Below are positions 1 to 9,582 of a stretch of DNA of 64,000 nucleotides, one piece after another (the stretch's first letter is position 1; each line of letters starts with the position of its first letter). The translations under genes and the position numbers were made by a program. This stretch comes from Bacteroides sp. (GTDB lineage: Bacteria > Bacteroidota > Bacteroidia > Bacteroidales > Muribaculaceae), in NCBI GenBank assembly GCA_014802435.1, contig JAAVCG010000005.1, forward strand, positions 1 through 64,000, given 5' to 3'. A model generated the notes under the pieces. It was not told the origin of the DNA and did no database searches. It saw only the letters and a program-made list of their open reading frames with translations.

Positions 1-48
1 GTGAAATGAGTCGCTGTCGTACAGAATCCGTACAAAATGGTGCATAAA

Positions 49-84
49 AACGCCTAACACTGACAGTTATCAGCATTAGGCGTT
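49..84. repeat. Inverted repeat/hairpin AACGCCTAA-N18-TTAGGCGTT downstream of mnmE, possible terminator
   Basis: 9-bp perfect arms with additional CTGA/TCAG pairing in the loop. Confidence 0.55.
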
Positions 85-156
85 CTTGAATGTATTAAGT
101 TTTATCGCTCAGTAACAGTCAATTGCTATCAATACAAAGCATTGATAATCAACTAA

Positions 157-1485
157 TTACTTGCCGATGCAGAAGGATTGGAAGATTTGGGTTAGGAGGA
201 GGGGGGTGGTGATTGGGGTGGTGATGGAGGAGAGGTGGGTTATTGTTTCGCGGATGTCTTGGGCGATTAGGTCAGTGGGGAGGGTTGTACGGAGGGCGTC
301 GATGATGCGGGCGGATGATTGTGCGGCTTGGATGAGGGCTTGGTAGTGGCGTGCGTTGGTGACGGTTTGTGCGGGGTTTATTTGCATTGGGGCGGCGCGG
401 CGGGTGAGTTCGTCAGTGAGTTTTTTGAGGTCAGAGTCGTTGAGGGCCGAGATGGAGATTGCGCCGTCGGGGGCGGGTGAGAGGTCGGTTTTGTTGTAGA
501 TTATGAGGGTTTTGGGGTCGTCGGAGGGGGGTAGGGTGGGGTTTGAGGCGTCGACGAGCCAGAGGGTAATATCGGCGGTTGAGATTGCTTTTCGAGCGCG
601 GTCAATGCCGATTTGTTCGATGGGGTCAGAGGTGGAGCGGATGCCTGCGGTGTCAATGAATCGGAAGAGGAGGCCGTTGATTTCGGCGGTGTCTTCAATG
701 ATGTCGCGGGTGGTTCCGTGAATGTTGGAGACGATGGCTTTTTCTTCTCCGAGGAGTCGGTTCAGGAGGGTTGATTTTCCGGCATTGGTGGCTCCGGCAA
801 TGGCTACTTTAATGCCTTCTTTGATAGCTTTTCCGGCGGCGAAGGAGTCGGCGAGGGCAGTTACTTTTTGGTTTATTTCTTTAGCGAGGGCGAGGAGTTG
901 GGAGCGGTCGGCAAAGTTGACGTCTTCTTCGCTGAAGTCGAGTTCGAGTTCAGTAAGTGTAGCGAGTTCAATGAGTTTGTTGCGCAGGGCGTCGAGTTGG
1001 GCGGAGTATTCGCCTCGGATGTGGGATAGTGCGATTTTGGCTGCGATTCGGGAGTCGGCGGCAATGATGTCGGCTACGGCTTCGGCTTCGGCAATGTCGA
1101 GTCGGCCGTTTACGACGGCTCTGCGAGTGAATTCGCCTCGGTCCGCAATTTCGGCTCCTTGGCGGATGAGGAGGTTAATGAGTTCTCGTTGAATCCATTT
1201 AGAGCCGTGGACGGAGATTTCTATGGTTTCTTCGCCGGTGTAGGAGCGGGGTGCGCGGAAGATGGTGATTACGGCGTCGTCGAGGTGTTGGCCGGTTTGA
1301 GGGTCGAGGATTGTTCCGAAGTGAGCGGTGTGGGATTTTGCTTTTGAGAGGTCGATTCCACGCCAAATTTTGCTGACAATTTCAATTGCTTTGGGTCCGG
1401 AGATGCGGGCGGTGGCTATTCCTCCGGTTCCGGGGGGAGTTGATATTGCGCAGATTGTTGAGTTGTTTATTTGGCGTTGTTCCAT
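157..1485 (-). CDS. mnmE: tRNA uridine-5-carboxymethylaminomethyl(34) synthesis GTPase MnmE
   Basis: 442 aa; GTPase motif GATNAGKSTLLN, DTAGIR, C-terminal FCIGK. Confidence 0.97.
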   Translation of the reverse strand: MEQRQINNSTICAISTPPGTGGIATARISGPKAIEIVSKIWRGIDLSKAKSHTAHFGTILDPQTGQHLDDAVITIFRAPRSYTGEETIEISVHGSKWIQRELINLLIRQGAEIADRGEFTRRAVVNGRLDIAEAEAVADIIAADSRIAAKIALSHIRGEYSAQLDALRNKLIELATLTELELDFSEEDVNFADRSQLLALAKEINQKVTALADSFAAGKAIKEGIKVAIAGATNAGKSTLLNRLLGEEKAIVSNIHGTTRDIIEDTAEINGLLFRFIDTAGIRSTSDPIEQIGIDRARKAISTADITLWLVDASNPTLPPSDDPKTLIIYNKTDLSPAPDGAISISALNDSDLKKLTDELTRRAAPMQINPAQTVTNARHYQALIQAAQSSARIIDALRTTLPTDLIAQDIRETITHLSSITTPITTPLLLTQIFQSFCIGK

Positions 1486-2312
1486 TTGTGGAATTGGGAT
1501 TTTGATTCGAGAATGTTTTCAATGGAGTCAGGGAGTGAGGCGAAGAAGTCGTGGCCTGTTAGTGCTTCGATGGAGTCAACGGTGACGACTGTGTTTTGCA
1601 TTCCTCCGACTACTTTTCCTTGGGGCATAAGGAAGGCGATTGCCCGGGGGGGATTGGCGTATGGGGCGAGGATAACCTTGAAGAATTGTTTTGGGACTGC
1701 TACTTCGGTGTTGCCAATGAATTCGTCGGGTGCGGGCGGGTTGATTACGGGTCCTGCAATGATGATAATGGCGGAGTCTCGGATGGCCCAGTCGCGACAT
1801 TTGTTTTCGAGTTTACCCCATGTTCCGCTGTTGAGAGCCTGGACTTGCGGACACATGTTTGCCATGGTGAAACATTCGGTCATAGCGAGTTCGGACCATT
1901 TCATGTCGGCCGCTGGGGCCATGTGTCCTCTGGTGTAGCCTGAGCCGGTGTAGTCAGCATGGGTTGGGCATCCTTCAATGTCATAGTCTTTGAAGAATTT
2001 TTTGCCTTTTCGTAGTGCGGGTCCGGATGTTTCGTCGGCGGTGAGTTCCCAGCTTACCCAGTTTGGGAGATGGGTTTCTTTATTGAAGCTGACTTTAAAT
2101 CCGGTGTATTGTTTGATTTGTTCGGGCACACCGGGGGCTGTTTTTACATCGAGGAGGCCTTTTGTGTCAGTAATTGCTGCGGGGACTTCGGGCGCGAGAT
2201 GAGGCATCATTGCATTGCATGCTTTGACGATGCAGCAGGCAATGATGATTGTCACTCCGACGAGAATCAGAGTGCGGGCAATTGACATTTTGTCGTTGTA
2301 TGGTTTACTCAT
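1467..2312 (-). CDS. DNA/RNA non-specific endonuclease (NUC1 family) with N-terminal TM/signal anchor
   Basis: Motif TRGHMAPAADMKW; start placed at MSKPYNDKMSIARTL rather than the longer ORF start (2390), which overlaps the upstream gene. Confidence 0.85.
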   Translation of the reverse strand: MSKPYNDKMSIARTLILVGVTIIIACCIVKACNAMMPHLAPEVPAAITDTKGLLDVKTAPGVPEQIKQYTGFKVSFNKETHLPNWVSWELTADETSGPALRKGKKFFKDYDIEGCPTHADYTGSGYTRGHMAPAADMKWSELAMTECFTMANMCPQVQALNSGTWGKLENKCRDWAIRDSAIIIIAGPVINPPAPDEFIGNTEVAVPKQFFKVILAPYANPPRAIAFLMPQGKVVGGMQNTVVTVDSIEALTGHDFFASLPDSIENILESKSQFHKWNNAK

Positions 2313-3912
2313 ATCGTGCGATGATGGCGTTAATGGAGTCGATTTGCCGGCCTGTGGAGGCATTGGGCCGGGGACGGGTGTGAGAGGCAATCATCAGAGC
2401 GTCATTGAGTTCGGCGAGGACTTCGGCATTGTTGTCAGCAATGAATTCGAGGCGGAGGAGGCGAACTTTTTCGCTGAGTTGGATACCTTCAATGAGGCGT
2501 TCGAATCTGACGGATGATTTCGCGTCGGGGTAGATGAAATAGGTGTCGCCCGGGGCAAAAAGTTTGAATCGGGAATCATGGAGCGGGTCGTCGGTCCAGT
2601 TGCTCCAACTCCAGTGGAGGTATCCGTCATGCCCGGTAATAGTGCTGTGGAGCGGGAGCCATGCGGCATCCGCGGGAGCTGAGTTGCTGAAGATGTTAGG
2701 TTCGGGAGATGAGCAGCAGGTATAGAGTGATGAGATCTGACCGCGGGCTCTGCGGCGCGCTACTTCACCGGGAGGGAACTGGTCACCTTGAGTGATTGTA
2801 AGAGCGTAGAGTCGGTCAGCAATTTCAGGGTGATAGTTTCCGGCGAGAGAGATTTTCATTCCGGGAGCGGCTTCGTCAATAATTTCGATGGCATTTTTCA
2901 TGTCGGCCATGGAGCGTTCGTCCATAGCAATCATGGTTCGGTCAAACCATCCTTTTTCAGTGACGTGGGCGGCGAAGGCGCTGAGGAAGTTGCTCCATAG
3001 TTCGCGATATTCAGGCGAATCAGTGGTAGTTTTCAGGAATTCATAATCATTTTTTGCGCGGTCAAAATAGCGGAAGCTCATTTCCCATGGAATCATCGAG
3101 TAACATTCAATGTCAGGGCCGACGCCTTGTTCGGTCATGAATTCAACCCATCGGTCAAAAACGGTGTAGTCATATTCCCAGGTGCCGTCAGCATTTCTGA
3201 ATGTTTCAACCATCGGCAGGAAGAGGTCATTGCTCTGTTCGCCCCAGGGCTCAAAAAAGAGGATTGCCGAGATGGTTCGCTGAGAGGCGTCGGCAAGCAT
3301 CTTTGCATAGGGTTTGAGGAGTTCGAAGTGGGCGTCAGACCATGGTTCAACGCCATAATAACGGCTGATGGCATAGGGCTGTTGCCACAGGTTGAGGTAG
3401 AATTTACGGTCGGCCGGAGCGGGGATAGCCCGGCGGTTGACTTTTATGGTGATGGGGATAGATTCTCCGTCAATTGTCAGGGAGTCAACGTAGGTGCCGG
3501 GCGCGATGTCGTCGGCGACATTGAGCGAGACCCAAACGGGACGTGATTGTCCGGCGACAACCTGCGCGGCGGGGTCGGAAATAATATCGGGGACTTCATA
3601 TGGCTCATACTCCTTTTGTGGGCGTCCGCAGCCGCGGAATCCATTGGTGGTCACATAGTCGATGAATCGGGCTTCGCCGCTGATGGGGCCTAAAATTTTG
3701 GCGGTCACTACTCCGTCCGTTTTGGGTGAAAACAGGGCCAGGGCATTGACTTTTTCGCCACGCCAACAGGAGATGACGGTGTCCGTCGGCCATTGTTCAA
3801 TGGATTCATTAGAGTAAAAATGGCGGTTTTTATCGGCCCAGGCAAGCTGAGCGGAGGCAGCAAATGAGCCCAGGGCAATAGCCGCCAGTGAGAGCATATT
3901 ACGAAGTTTCAT
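2305..3912 (-). CDS. Secreted DUF4091/glycoside-hydrolase-like protein
   Basis: Signal peptide and DUF4091-like C-terminal region (PDAKSSVRFERLIEGIQLSEKVRLL). Confidence 0.75.
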   Translation of the reverse strand: MKLRNMLSLAAIALGSFAASAQLAWADKNRHFYSNESIEQWPTDTVISCWRGEKVNALALFSPKTDGVVTAKILGPISGEARFIDYVTTNGFRGCGRPQKEYEPYEVPDIISDPAAQVVAGQSRPVWVSLNVADDIAPGTYVDSLTIDGESIPITIKVNRRAIPAPADRKFYLNLWQQPYAISRYYGVEPWSDAHFELLKPYAKMLADASQRTISAILFFEPWGEQSNDLFLPMVETFRNADGTWEYDYTVFDRWVEFMTEQGVGPDIECYSMIPWEMSFRYFDRAKNDYEFLKTTTDSPEYRELWSNFLSAFAAHVTEKGWFDRTMIAMDERSMADMKNAIEIIDEAAPGMKISLAGNYHPEIADRLYALTITQGDQFPPGEVARRRARGQISSLYTCCSSPEPNIFSNSAPADAAWLPLHSTITGHDGYLHWSWSNWTDDPLHDSRFKLFAPGDTYFIYPDAKSSVRFERLIEGIQLSEKVRLLRLEFIADNNAEVLAELNDALMIASHTRPRPNASTGRQIDSINAIIARYE

Positions 3913-3937
3913 AAGGGGCAGATGGGGGAGGGGTGAA

Positions 3938-5050
3938 TTATTTGTGTACTTCTACTTTTGCAGTTGGAGGAAGGGTTTCGTTGCGGCGATTCACTGCATC
4001 ATTAACCTTTGAGGCGAGTGCCAGGAAGGCGTGACCCTCAGGCGAGTCTCCGAGGGCAATGGGGGAGCCGGCATCAGCTTTTACGCCGATATCTTCAACC
4101 AGAGGGATTTGGCCCAAAAGCTCCACATTGAGCTCCTCAGCGAGGCGCTTGGCGCCTTCCTTGCCGAAGAGATAATATTTTTCTTCCGGATGACGCAGGG
4201 GGGTGAACCAAGCCATGTTTTCTACGAGTCCGAGCACCGGAACGTTGACTTTGGGGTCCGTAAACATTGCGATTCCTTTACGTGCATCGGCCAGGGCCAC
4301 TTCCTGCGGGGTGCTGACCACTACTACTCCGGTCAGCCCCAGGGTCTGGACCAGGGTCAGATGGATATCGCTGGTGCCCGGGGGCATATCAATCACAAAG
4401 TAATCCAGTTCGCCCCAGTCGGCCTGAGTAATCAGCTGATTGAGAGCATTAGAGGCCATTGAACCGCGCCAGAGGACCGGTTTGTTCTTATCAACCATGA
4501 ACCCGATAGAGAGCATCTTGATTCCATAGGCTTCAGCAGGGATGATGAGGTCGCGGCCTTCAACCTCATGCATGAAAAGCTGTTCATCCTCCACTCCAAA
4601 CATCTTGGGCATTGACGGGCCGAAGATGTCGGCGTCAAGTACCCCAACCTTATGGCCTAAGCGGCTGAGAGCCACGGCCAGATTTGCGGCAACAGTGCTT
4701 TTGCCGACACCACCCTTACCGGAGCTTACGCCGATGATGTTTTTGACTCCGGGTAGGGGCTTGGGAGCGGCTTGCTTTTCCGGGGCATTCTTTTTAGCGG
4801 TGACGGTAATGTTTCCCTTGATGTCAATATCGGGGGCGATGAAAGTCAGGATTGCCGTTTCGGCATTCTTAACAACTGAGCGGATAAACGGGTCAGTTGA
4901 TTTCTCAAAAGTCAGAGAGAAAGAGACTTTGCGTCCGTCAATACGGATGTCATCATTGACCATTCCGAGTTCAACGATGTTTTTCCCATTACCGGGATAA
5001 CGCACTTGCTTAAGCGCGTCGAGAATCAAGTTGGGGTAGAGCGTCTGCAT
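3938..5050 (-). CDS. mrp: Mrp/NBP35 family Fe-S carrier P-loop ATPase (ApbC-like)
   Basis: GVSSGKGGVGKSTVAANLA and DMPPGTSDIHLTL motifs. Confidence 0.95.
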   Translation of the reverse strand: MQTLYPNLILDALKQVRYPGNGKNIVELGMVNDDIRIDGRKVSFSLTFEKSTDPFIRSVVKNAETAILTFIAPDIDIKGNITVTAKKNAPEKQAAPKPLPGVKNIIGVSSGKGGVGKSTVAANLAVALSRLGHKVGVLDADIFGPSMPKMFGVEDEQLFMHEVEGRDLIIPAEAYGIKMLSIGFMVDKNKPVLWRGSMASNALNQLITQADWGELDYFVIDMPPGTSDIHLTLVQTLGLTGVVVVSTPQEVALADARKGIAMFTDPKVNVPVLGLVENMAWFTPLRHPEEKYYLFGKEGAKRLAEELNVELLGQIPLVEDIGVKADAGSPIALGDSPEGHAFLALASKVNDAVNRRNETLPPTAKVEVHK

Positions 5051-5805
5051 TATTCGGGTGAGTTATAATTTCGGCCATAGCTGCGATAGGAGTCGAGTTC
5101 AATATCGTCAGCCTGTGGCTCCAGGAGTTTGATTTCCGGAGGGAGGGTGAAAGCTAAGTATTTGATAGTGAGTCCTCGGTCAAGCCATTGTTTTTCATAA
5201 TGGGTTTTGATTTCGAGGATATCGTTTGAGCCGGGGGGAACGTCCTCATAGAGATTAGCCGTATTGGCCTTGACGGGGAGCTGATTGAGCTCAACAAGGC
5301 GGCGGGTATACTCATAGAGAAACGGGCTGTCCGTCTTCAGATTGATGATTCCGTCCGGAGCGAGAAGCGGACGATACATTTCAAGGAAGTTAGTGGCCGT
5401 CAGTCTTTTGCGGGTTTTCTTCATTTGCGGGTCAGGAAACGTAATCCAGATTTCCGCAACTTCTCCGGGGGCAAAAAAGCGGCTCAGGAGTTCAATGTTG
5501 GTGCGCAGGAATCCGGCGTTTTTCAGGCCGCTCAGGTGAGCCTCTTTTGCTCCGGCCCACATGCGCGCGCCCTTGATGTCGATGCCTATGAAGTTTTTAT
5601 CGGGGAATTTGCGGGCCAGGCCGACGGTGTATTCCCCTCGTCCGCAGCCTAATTCCAGAACTATCGGGTTAGAATTGCCAAAAAACCGGGAATGCCAATT
5701 TCCCCGGAGATCAAATTCTTGATTTTCAAGCGCGCTGAATGGAACCTGAATCACGTTAGGCAATTGTTCCATCTCGGCGAACTTCTTCAACTTGTTTTTT
5801 CCCAT
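5050..5805 (-). CDS. trmB: tRNA (guanine-N7-)-methyltransferase
   Basis: [16 protein letters not shown] and [15 protein letters not shown] motifs. Confidence 0.93.
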   Translation of the reverse strand: MGKNKLKKFAEMEQLPNVIQVPFSALENQEFDLRGNWHSRFFGNSNPIVLELGCGRGEYTVGLARKFPDKNFIGIDIKGARMWAGAKEAHLSGLKNAGFLRTNIELLSRFFAPGEVAEIWITFPDPQMKKTRKRLTATNFLEMYRPLLAPDGIINLKTDSPFLYEYTRRLVELNQLPVKANTANLYEDVPPGSNDILEIKTHYEKQWLDRGLTIKYLAFTLPPEIKLLEPQADDIELDSYRSYGRNYNSPE

Positions 5806-5832
5806 TCTTAATTTCAGTTGTTAGCTTAAAAG

Positions 5833-7056
5833 TTAAATGGAGACTTTAGCGATTCCGGCCTCGCTGACAATTAGGTAAACGCCTTTGGTCCAACCGGAAG
5901 TATTAAAGTTTGTTGACGTTTTAGGAGTGTTGGCGCGGGCAATCAGGTGGCCGGCGGCATTGTAGATGCTGACCGTCTGCAGCGGTTGATTTGCTTTAAT
6001 TATGATTTGGTTGCCGTTGCGCTTGATTGTCAGCAGTTTGGCGTTTGATGCCGTGTTGACTATATCAATTGTTGACTCGGCCAGGGGAATGACGTTGAAT
6101 TCCTTCCATTGGTCGGCCTCGCGAAAATCATCAATCAATTCATCAGGGGCAATCAGGGTTACGTCTTTTTGGGCAATGTTGCGCCAAACATTTTCGCCAA
6201 GATAGGGCACATTTGAAACCTGCGAGGCGTCAAATTCAGTCAGTCCGGTCATGTTGGCCATGGCGTTATCGGCAATATAATCAGTTGAGGCCGGAAGTGA
6301 CAGCATTTGAATTGAAGAGGTACCGTTCAGGGCCGATTCGCCAATATTTCTGACGTTTTCCGGAAGCACCAAGGTCACCAATCCCCGACATTCGGCCAGG
6401 GCCCAGGGTCCGATTTCCGAGCATCCGGCCAGCTCTTTCAGGTTAAGATTCTTGATTCCGCTCGCTTCAAACATTCCCTCCGGGATTGAAGGTAAGTTCA
6501 TGTTTGAGGCAATAGCTACTGACGTCAAGTTGCCGCAATAAGCAAACGCGCGTTCACCGATGGAGTGAACCGACGCGGGAATGGAGATTTTTTCCAGATT
6601 ATTGCATCGCAAGAAGGCATATTCGCCAATTGTTTCCAATCCAGAGGGGAGAGTAATTGAAATCAATCCTGTTCCTGACAGGGCTCCTTTATCAATGGAT
6701 TTCAGCCCGGCGGGAAGTTTCAGCTCTTTCAGCCGGCTGAGTCCGGTCAGGGAGTAAGCGGGTAGTGCATCGTCGGCTGATTTTGAGAGTCCCGTATATG
6801 GGAGTCGGCTTCCTGAATAGCTTACGATTTTGACGTTGCTGAGGTCCAGTGAGGTCAAATCGTTGAAGTTATCCTGAATGAAAGAGAAGTCGGCGGCATT
6901 CATCGTGCCGCTGAGGGTCAGAGTGGTTTCTTTCTTGTCAACTTCGGCGGCGGCATCTTTCAGCGAGCCGGCTGTAAGGCCCTTAATGTCAGTGGCCGAG
7001 CCGAATGAGGGCAGGATGACTGCGGAAGCGATTATGAGAGGATGGAGGAGTTTCAT
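5833..7056 (-). CDS. BspA-type leucine-rich-repeat secreted protein, T9SS-like C-terminal domain
   Basis: Repeats such as LETIGEYAFLRCNNLEKISIPASVHSIGERAFAYC; C-terminal VSIYNAAGHLIA...GVYLIV. Confidence 0.82.
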   Translation of the reverse strand: MKLLHPLIIASAVILPSFGSATDIKGLTAGSLKDAAAEVDKKETTLTLSGTMNAADFSFIQDNFNDLTSLDLSNVKIVSYSGSRLPYTGLSKSADDALPAYSLTGLSRLKELKLPAGLKSIDKGALSGTGLISITLPSGLETIGEYAFLRCNNLEKISIPASVHSIGERAFAYCGNLTSVAIASNMNLPSIPEGMFEASGIKNLNLKELAGCSEIGPWALAECRGLVTLVLPENVRNIGESALNGTSSIQMLSLPASTDYIADNAMANMTGLTEFDASQVSNVPYLGENVWRNIAQKDVTLIAPDELIDDFREADQWKEFNVIPLAESTIDIVNTASNAKLLTIKRNGNQIIIKANQPLQTVSIYNAAGHLIARANTPKTSTNFNTSGWTKGVYLIVSEAGIAKVSI

Positions 7057-7062
7057 TTTTAT

Positions 7063-7758
7063 TTATGCAGTTGTATAATTTATTACTGAGTCAACAATAT
7101 AGAGGCGCTGAATCTCATCACGCCTGATTTCCATATCGTCATATTCGGGGTTGTTACTGTGGAGAATAACGTAGTTGCTGTTCTCATGGCGCCGAATCTG
7201 TTTGACCATGCGGAATTCTTCCATGACTATTACGTAGGTTTTCCCCCAGATAATAGTGTCGGTTGCCACTTCGCGGATGGCAATGAAGCTTCCGTTAGGA
7301 ATTTGGGGCTGCATGGAGTTTCCGCTTACCCGGACCATACATTCATTGCTTCCGGTCAGTCCGGGCAGGTCAATATATCCGCTGATGCGGTCCTCCGTGA
7401 GCTGTCGCTCCAAGGGGCCGAATCCGGCGGTGACGTCAATATCGTAGAGGGGCACTCCGCGGCGTGCACTTGTCTCAACGAGAGTCTCCGCCGGGTTGAT
7501 GCCCACATGAGGCTCGGATTTGCCAAAGGGTACGTCCTCGCCCGTCATCAGCCAAAGTCGGGAGACACCCAAGTCAAGGCAGATACGATTTACCAGGCCT
7601 ACGGTGACGGGCAACCGGCCGCTCAGGTGCTTCGACATGTTTGCGGGACTGATGCCGAGCTTATTGGAAAAGGCGCTCTGCGACAGTCCCATCAAGAGCA
7701 TCAGCTTTTTGATGCGCTTGATGATTTCCTGCTGTTGTTCAATGGGTATTTGAGGCAT
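7063..7758 (-). CDS. Helix-turn-helix plus S24 (LexA/CI-like) peptidase-domain regulator
   Basis: N-terminal HTH (LSQSAFSNKLGISPANMSKHLSG), S24 signature VSGNSMQPQIPNGSFIAI. Confidence 0.85.
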   Translation of the reverse strand: MPQIPIEQQQEIIKRIKKLMLLMGLSQSAFSNKLGISPANMSKHLSGRLPVTVGLVNRICLDLGVSRLWLMTGEDVPFGKSEPHVGINPAETLVETSARRGVPLYDIDVTAGFGPLERQLTEDRISGYIDLPGLTGSNECMVRVSGNSMQPQIPNGSFIAIREVATDTIIWGKTYVIVMEEFRMVKQIRRHENSNYVILHSNNPEYDDMEIRRDEIQRLYIVDSVINYTTA

Positions 7759-7771
7759 ATGCAGAGCCGGG

Positions 7772-9475
7772 TTAATTAGGAGTGACGATTACTTTTACTG
7801 CGCCGCTAACTGAGTTTGAAACAAGGAGATACAGGCCGTCGGGCAGTTCAATGACGGTATTGTCGTCAACATCCTCCAGGCGGCGGACAACTCGGCCGCT
7901 CGGCTCGATGATTCGCAGTTCGGGCAGGGTAGAGGTGGTGTTGATAAGGATTGCTCCGCCAATGTTTTTCGCCGTCAGCTTGGCGCTTTGATATACTCCG
8001 GTGATAGCTCCGGGAGAAACGATGATGGAGTTGCTGGCCGGGGAGACTACTCCAAGGCGAACGGCCTGAACCGTATAGCTCTCTGAGCCGCTGAAATCAT
8101 TGATTTCAAGCCAGGTGTCTTCGGCAACCACTTGAGTTGTCGAGCCGCCGTGAGAATCATATATCGTGCGGTTAACAATATAGTAGTCAATGACTTCGTC
8201 CTGAGCTCCGGGCTCCCAGTTTGCCGTATAGCTTGTCTCGGTAATGTCAGTAGCCGCCAGGGCAATCGGGGCGGTTAGTTCGGGGCGTTCAAGGCATTCT
8301 CCTTTGAGGCCGATGCCTACGGAGCCGCTGATTCCGCCTCCGGAGATAACCATGCGGGTTTCATGAAGTCCCGTTTCGGTCGGCGTATAGGTAACGTTGA
8401 CCCAGAGTCCGTCTGCGGCATTGACGGCGATGGGTGATACCTTGACTGTTGCCTTTCCGTCAATGTTGAATTTATCGGCATCGTCGGTTACTCCCGGGCG
8501 GTCATAGATGGTCAGCGTGAGCATCTGGCCTTCCTTCATGTTCTCTCCTTTGAGGTGGAGTTTGGAGGTTGCCGAATTTCCCATGGCCACTTCTCCAAAG
8601 TCAAGTTCCATGTCTTGAATGGGAGTAATCAGAGTTGGAGTGCCGGAGGGAGTGTATCCCCCGTCAATATGTTCGCTCAGGAGGAAGGGCTCGCCATATT
8701 TATCGCCCCAGATGTATTCGGCCAGTTCCGGGAAGTCGATAAATGGGTTTCTGTTGTTCTGAATCTTATAGACGGCCTCATTGCGGTCTATTTCTTTTTG
8801 GCTTACTTGGTCAGCGCGGGCCCAGTTCAGGAGCAAGTCGCGGCTCCAGGTGTTGAGAGTGGGGTATGTGCCGGTCATGACCATATAAGTATATTTCCAG
8901 GTCAGGTCCTGATAACATGTCGCCATATAGAAGTAAGTTCGGGCAAAGTCACCTTTATACTCATCGTCAGGCTCAAAGACGAGGTTTGCGCCGCCTCCTT
9001 GTCCGGTGACGGGGATGCCTACGGTGGTGATTCCGTTGTCAAATTTCGGGGTCTTGGAGCGGTCAACAGTGCCCAAGGGATAGTTACTCTTGGCCATATT
9101 GGCGGCGCTTTCAGAGGGATAGAGATGGTTGAGGTCCACATAGGCCGGAATGTCGGTCAGGCCGCCCCACCAGCTCTTGGGGAACGAGTGCTCGCGGTTA
9201 AGTCCCTTAAAACTTGGCGCATAAAGGGGAATGTCGCTATACATGTCCCACCATCTGCGTGAGTCCGGATAGACGTCGGTCTTCTCAAAGTTGGTCGGTA
9301 AGCCGCTGTAGCTCACCTCTGTATGAGGATATATGACTTTATAAACGGCGGTTTTGAGTTCGGCGCCGCTCAGGCCGTTGATTGAGTTATAGTAACCCGC
9401 AGGTATCAGGCGGTCTGCAGCGCTGCCGCTGAGTGAAAGTCCGCTAAGTAAGCTGAGTAAAAGAAATTTTTTCAT
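7772..9475 (-). CDS. Secreted endonuclease I family protein with fibronectin-like and T9SS-like C-terminus
   Basis: NREHSFPKSWWG...DLNHLYPSE motif typical of endonuclease I; C-terminal ELRIIEPSGRVVRRL...LPDGLYLLV. Confidence 0.88.
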   Translation of the reverse strand: MKKFLLLSLLSGLSLSGSAADRLIPAGYYNSINGLSGAELKTAVYKVIYPHTEVSYSGLPTNFEKTDVYPDSRRWWDMYSDIPLYAPSFKGLNREHSFPKSWWGGLTDIPAYVDLNHLYPSESAANMAKSNYPLGTVDRSKTPKFDNGITTVGIPVTGQGGGANLVFEPDDEYKGDFARTYFYMATCYQDLTWKYTYMVMTGTYPTLNTWSRDLLLNWARADQVSQKEIDRNEAVYKIQNNRNPFIDFPELAEYIWGDKYGEPFLLSEHIDGGYTPSGTPTLITPIQDMELDFGEVAMGNSATSKLHLKGENMKEGQMLTLTIYDRPGVTDDADKFNIDGKATVKVSPIAVNAADGLWVNVTYTPTETGLHETRMVISGGGISGSVGIGLKGECLERPELTAPIALAATDITETSYTANWEPGAQDEVIDYYIVNRTIYDSHGGSTTQVVAEDTWLEINDFSGSESYTVQAVRLGVVSPASNSIIVSPGAITGVYQSAKLTAKNIGGAILINTTSTLPELRIIEPSGRVVRRLEDVDDNTVIELPDGLYLLVSNSVSGAVKVIVTPN

Positions 9476-9495
9476 GAAATGATTCTTTATTTTTG

Positions 9496-9527
9496 CAAAA
9501 TTACAACTTTTTTACGATATGGACAAA
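9496..9527 (-). promoter_or_regulatory. Bacteroidetes-type promoter for the endonuclease I gene
   Basis: Minus strand TTTG-N20-TAATTTTG upstream of the ATG at 9475. Confidence 0.65.
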
Positions 9528-9545
9528 TAAATTTGCCGATATTTA

Positions 9546-9575
9546 TTTGTTATTGATAATATTTTTGTAATTTTG
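9546..9575 (+). promoter_or_regulatory. Bacteroidetes-type promoter for pncB
   Basis: TTTG-N18-TAATTTTG just upstream of the ATG at 9583. Confidence 0.55.
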
Positions 9576-9582
9576 CACCATT

